From positions 29,550,472 through 29,614,471 of the forward strand of contig CM022672.1 in assembly GCA_012295275.1 (NCBI GenBank): a stretch of 64,000 bases of DNA, in the 5' to 3' direction. A model generated the notes under the pieces. The model saw nothing but the letters and a program-made list of their open reading frames with translations. It was not told the origin of the DNA and made no database searches. Positions 62,625 to 64,000 of the stretch are shown here, piece by piece. The stretch comes from Chrysomallon squamiferum. Its lineage: Eukaryota; Mollusca; Gastropoda; Neomphalida; Peltospiridae. Both the position numbers and the translations under genes were made by a program. Position 1 is the first letter of the stretch; each line of letters opens with the position of its first letter.

Positions 62625-63281
62625 AAAGCACAGGACGAGCCGAATGAACACAGTCTGGTCATTACCTCTACTGACTCTGTACCAGTTGTAATTCAGGATG
62701 GCATTGTCTTCCGTAGGGAAGATCTCATGACTTGCCATGAAGAAGCGGATTCAATAATCATACAGCAGATGGTTAAGGCAGCTGAAAGTGGCGTGAAAAG
62801 AATCAACATCGTATGTGAGGACACAGACATTTTTGTCCTCCTGCTGCACTTCTACGCAAAGTTGAACCTGACCTGTCCTCTTAGAATGGAAGGACCAAGT
62901 GCTGAACGAACTACTATAGACACTGGGGCAACTGCAAGTGAACAGGGACACTTGCTTTCACAACTGCCAGCCGCCCATGCCCTCTCAGGCTGTGACACTG
63001 TGGCTCAATGCTTCGGAGTAGGAAAAAACACCGTCATCAAAGTCCTTAAAAGTGGTGTAGAACTGCTCAAATTGGGCGTATTATCTGAGGGCATAGGTGA
63101 CATCATTGTAGAAGCGACAACATTCATGGCTGCCTGCTACGGGGTCAAAAGCTTGGTGACATCGAACATGTCTGAGGTCCGTGGAGAAGTCTGGTCGCGA
63201 AGAATGGGAAGAACAAATTTGACAAAGGTCCAGAACTTAAGTCACTTCCATCTTCTAAAGAGGCATTCGAAGAGAACGTAA
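62625..63281 (+). pseudogene. Transposon protein segment 8: FEN1/PIN-like nuclease segment
   Basis: In frame with segment 7. From the ATG at 62727, CHEEAD lies at residues 3-8, CEDTDIFVLLL at 30-40, HALSGCD at 84-90 and GVGKNTVIKVLK at 97-108. In FEN1/XPG nucleases the same order occurs: an acidic EAEA metal site, an (E)DxD strand, a GCD/GSD aspartate, then a G-[IV]-G helix-hairpin-helix. All acidic positions are present here. A structure-guided nuclease function is therefore plausible, but it is inferred from motif order and spacing only. It ends at 63279, where the frame is lost. Confidence 0.6.
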
Positions 63282-63384
63282 AGCGGGCGCACATTCAGAC
63301 TGCCATTTGGAAATCAACTCTCAACTCAGAACCTCCAGCATTAGATCCTGTCGAGTTCGGATGAGAACGTGACGAACGCAATAG
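63282..63384 (+). pseudogene. Linker between nuclease-like segment and CxC cluster, frameshifted
   Basis: An alternative frame carries family-like sequence here (AFEENVKRAHIQTAIWKS then NSEPPALDPVEFG), interrupted by a TGA near 63362. It shows that segments 8 and 9 once formed one polypeptide. Confidence 0.5.
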
Positions 63385-63630
63385 ATGCTTGATCCCAACA
63401 GATGCTTGCAACCAAACATTAGTGTTGCTCCACCGGAGGTTTTGGAAATGATAAGGAGTGGTTGTGCTAAGGATACACCCTGTTCGACAGCAATGTGTGA
63501 ATGCTATACAGCTCAATTGCCATGCACAATGTTTTGTGGATGTCACGGAGAAGCACACTGCCGGAATGAGCACACCCGACGGGTTGATGACTGTGACAAT
63601 GTTGTTGAAAGTGACTTGTTTGAGGACTGA
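63385..63630 (+). pseudogene. Transposon protein segment 9: C-terminal CxC cysteine cluster
   Basis: The frame contains GCAKDTPCSTAMCECY and then QLPCTMFCGCHGEAHC, giving C-x5-C-x4-C-x-C-x6-C-x3-C-x-C-x5-C. This resembles the tesmin/TSO1 CXC and similar zinc-chelating clusters found in DNA-binding proteins and in some transposases. It ends at TGA 63628-63630. It is followed within 80 bp by the inverted repeat, so it is the natural C-terminus of the transposon protein. Confidence 0.65.
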
Positions 63631-63711
63631 GTCAAATCAGTAATTGCAACATGCATCAGCATAAGTAAAGGGGATGTTCTGTAAAGACTCAATTATACAC
63701 TGAAGATGATT

Positions 63712-64000
63712 TTTGCATATTTTGCACAAAATATTGGTGTGATCAATACTGTAATGGTTTAATCTGATTCTTTACCCCTAAAAACATGTGTATAGACACC
63801 AAAATTATTTTCATACCATGTGTAGTTACTGAGATATTGACGAAAACGAGATTTTCAGTAATGGCGGCCTTAATATGTCTATTCAACACAAAATATTGGT
63901 GTGATCTTGACTGAAATGGCTTAATCTGATTCTTTACCCCTTATTTTGATACCATGCATAGTTACTGAGATATTGACGAAAACAAGATTTTCAGTAATGG
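63712..64000 (-). repeat. Right terminal inverted repeat of the transposon (cut by window end)
   Basis: Inverted counterpart of 58885-59199, including ACAAAATATTGGTGTGATCA, TAATCTGATTCTTTACCCCT and ATTTTCAGTAATGG. It has the same duplicated sub-unit structure. It continues past 64000. Confidence 0.9.

Larger units (their letters stand above)
58875..64000 (+). mobile_element. Large DNA transposon with long terminal inverted repeats, unclassified
   Basis: 58885-59199 is matched, inverted, by 63712-64000, and the match continues to the window edge. Between them lies about 4.4 kb of coding-like sequence on the plus strand, more GC-rich than its surroundings. It encodes successive blocks of one protein or a few proteins: two Cys/His modules, an uncharacterised core, a FEN1/PIN-like segment and a CxC cluster. 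I recognise these blocks from a large uncharacterised protein family of marine invertebrates but cannot assign a named superfamily. This copy has at least five frame changes and four in-frame stops. Target-site duplication and true ends cannot be seen. Confidence 0.7.

Overview
This is a repeat-dominated window of an AT-rich eukaryotic nuclear genome, almost certainly an invertebrate animal. The support is spliceosomal U1 and U2 snRNA genes of animal type (U2 carries the GATCAAAGTGTAG form I know from fly and nematode), a Ty3/Gypsy retrotransposon with a tRNA-Leu type primer site, long (CA)n/(GA)n microsatellites, and a DNA transposon whose proteins resemble a large uncharacterised family of marine invertebrate genomes. 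A mollusc would fit, but the phylum is a guess.

Layout. 1-33474 is one satellite array, interrupted by a 200-N gap at 12338-12537. Its higher-order unit is 446 bp, built from eight diverged 59-bp monomers, two of which are fused by a deletion of about 23 bp. About 75 units are present, and a second layer of 892-bp dimers is clearest at 29.2-33.4 kb. An uncut Oxford Nanopore adapter remnant sits directly right of the first gap, so the assembly is unreliable there. A second 200-N gap (33475-33674) separates the satellite from 33675-40746, which holds 2.65 tandem copies of a unit of about 2655 bp. Each unit has a U1 gene (minus) and a U2 gene (plus) in divergent orientation. All six snRNA genes have a matching upstream element at -55 to -45 and a TATA-like box near -30 to -23. 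Five of the six also carry a related 3' box; the third U2 has lost it at the array edge.

40747-47296 is AT-rich, microsatellite-rich sequence with one plausible two-exon gene (45635-46502, about 128 codons, PP1-docking-like RITF motif). 47297-53170 is a diverged monomeric array of the same 59-bp satellite family. It contains the apparent progenitor of the 446-bp unit (50281-50660), giving a layout like primate alpha satellite: homogeneous higher-order array plus old monomeric flank.

53952-57893 is a decayed Ty3/Gypsy element (130-bp 5' LTR, PBS, CCHC gag knuckle, RT, RNase H and integrase remnants, truncated 3' LTR). From about 58875 to the right edge lies a DNA transposon with long inverted termini made of tandem repeats of about 162 bp. 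It encodes, in pieces broken by frameshifts and stops, two Cys/His modules, an uncharacterised core, a FEN1/PIN-like nuclease segment and a C-terminal CxC-type cysteine cluster. This is the best candidate for an undescribed system in the window, although this copy is dead.
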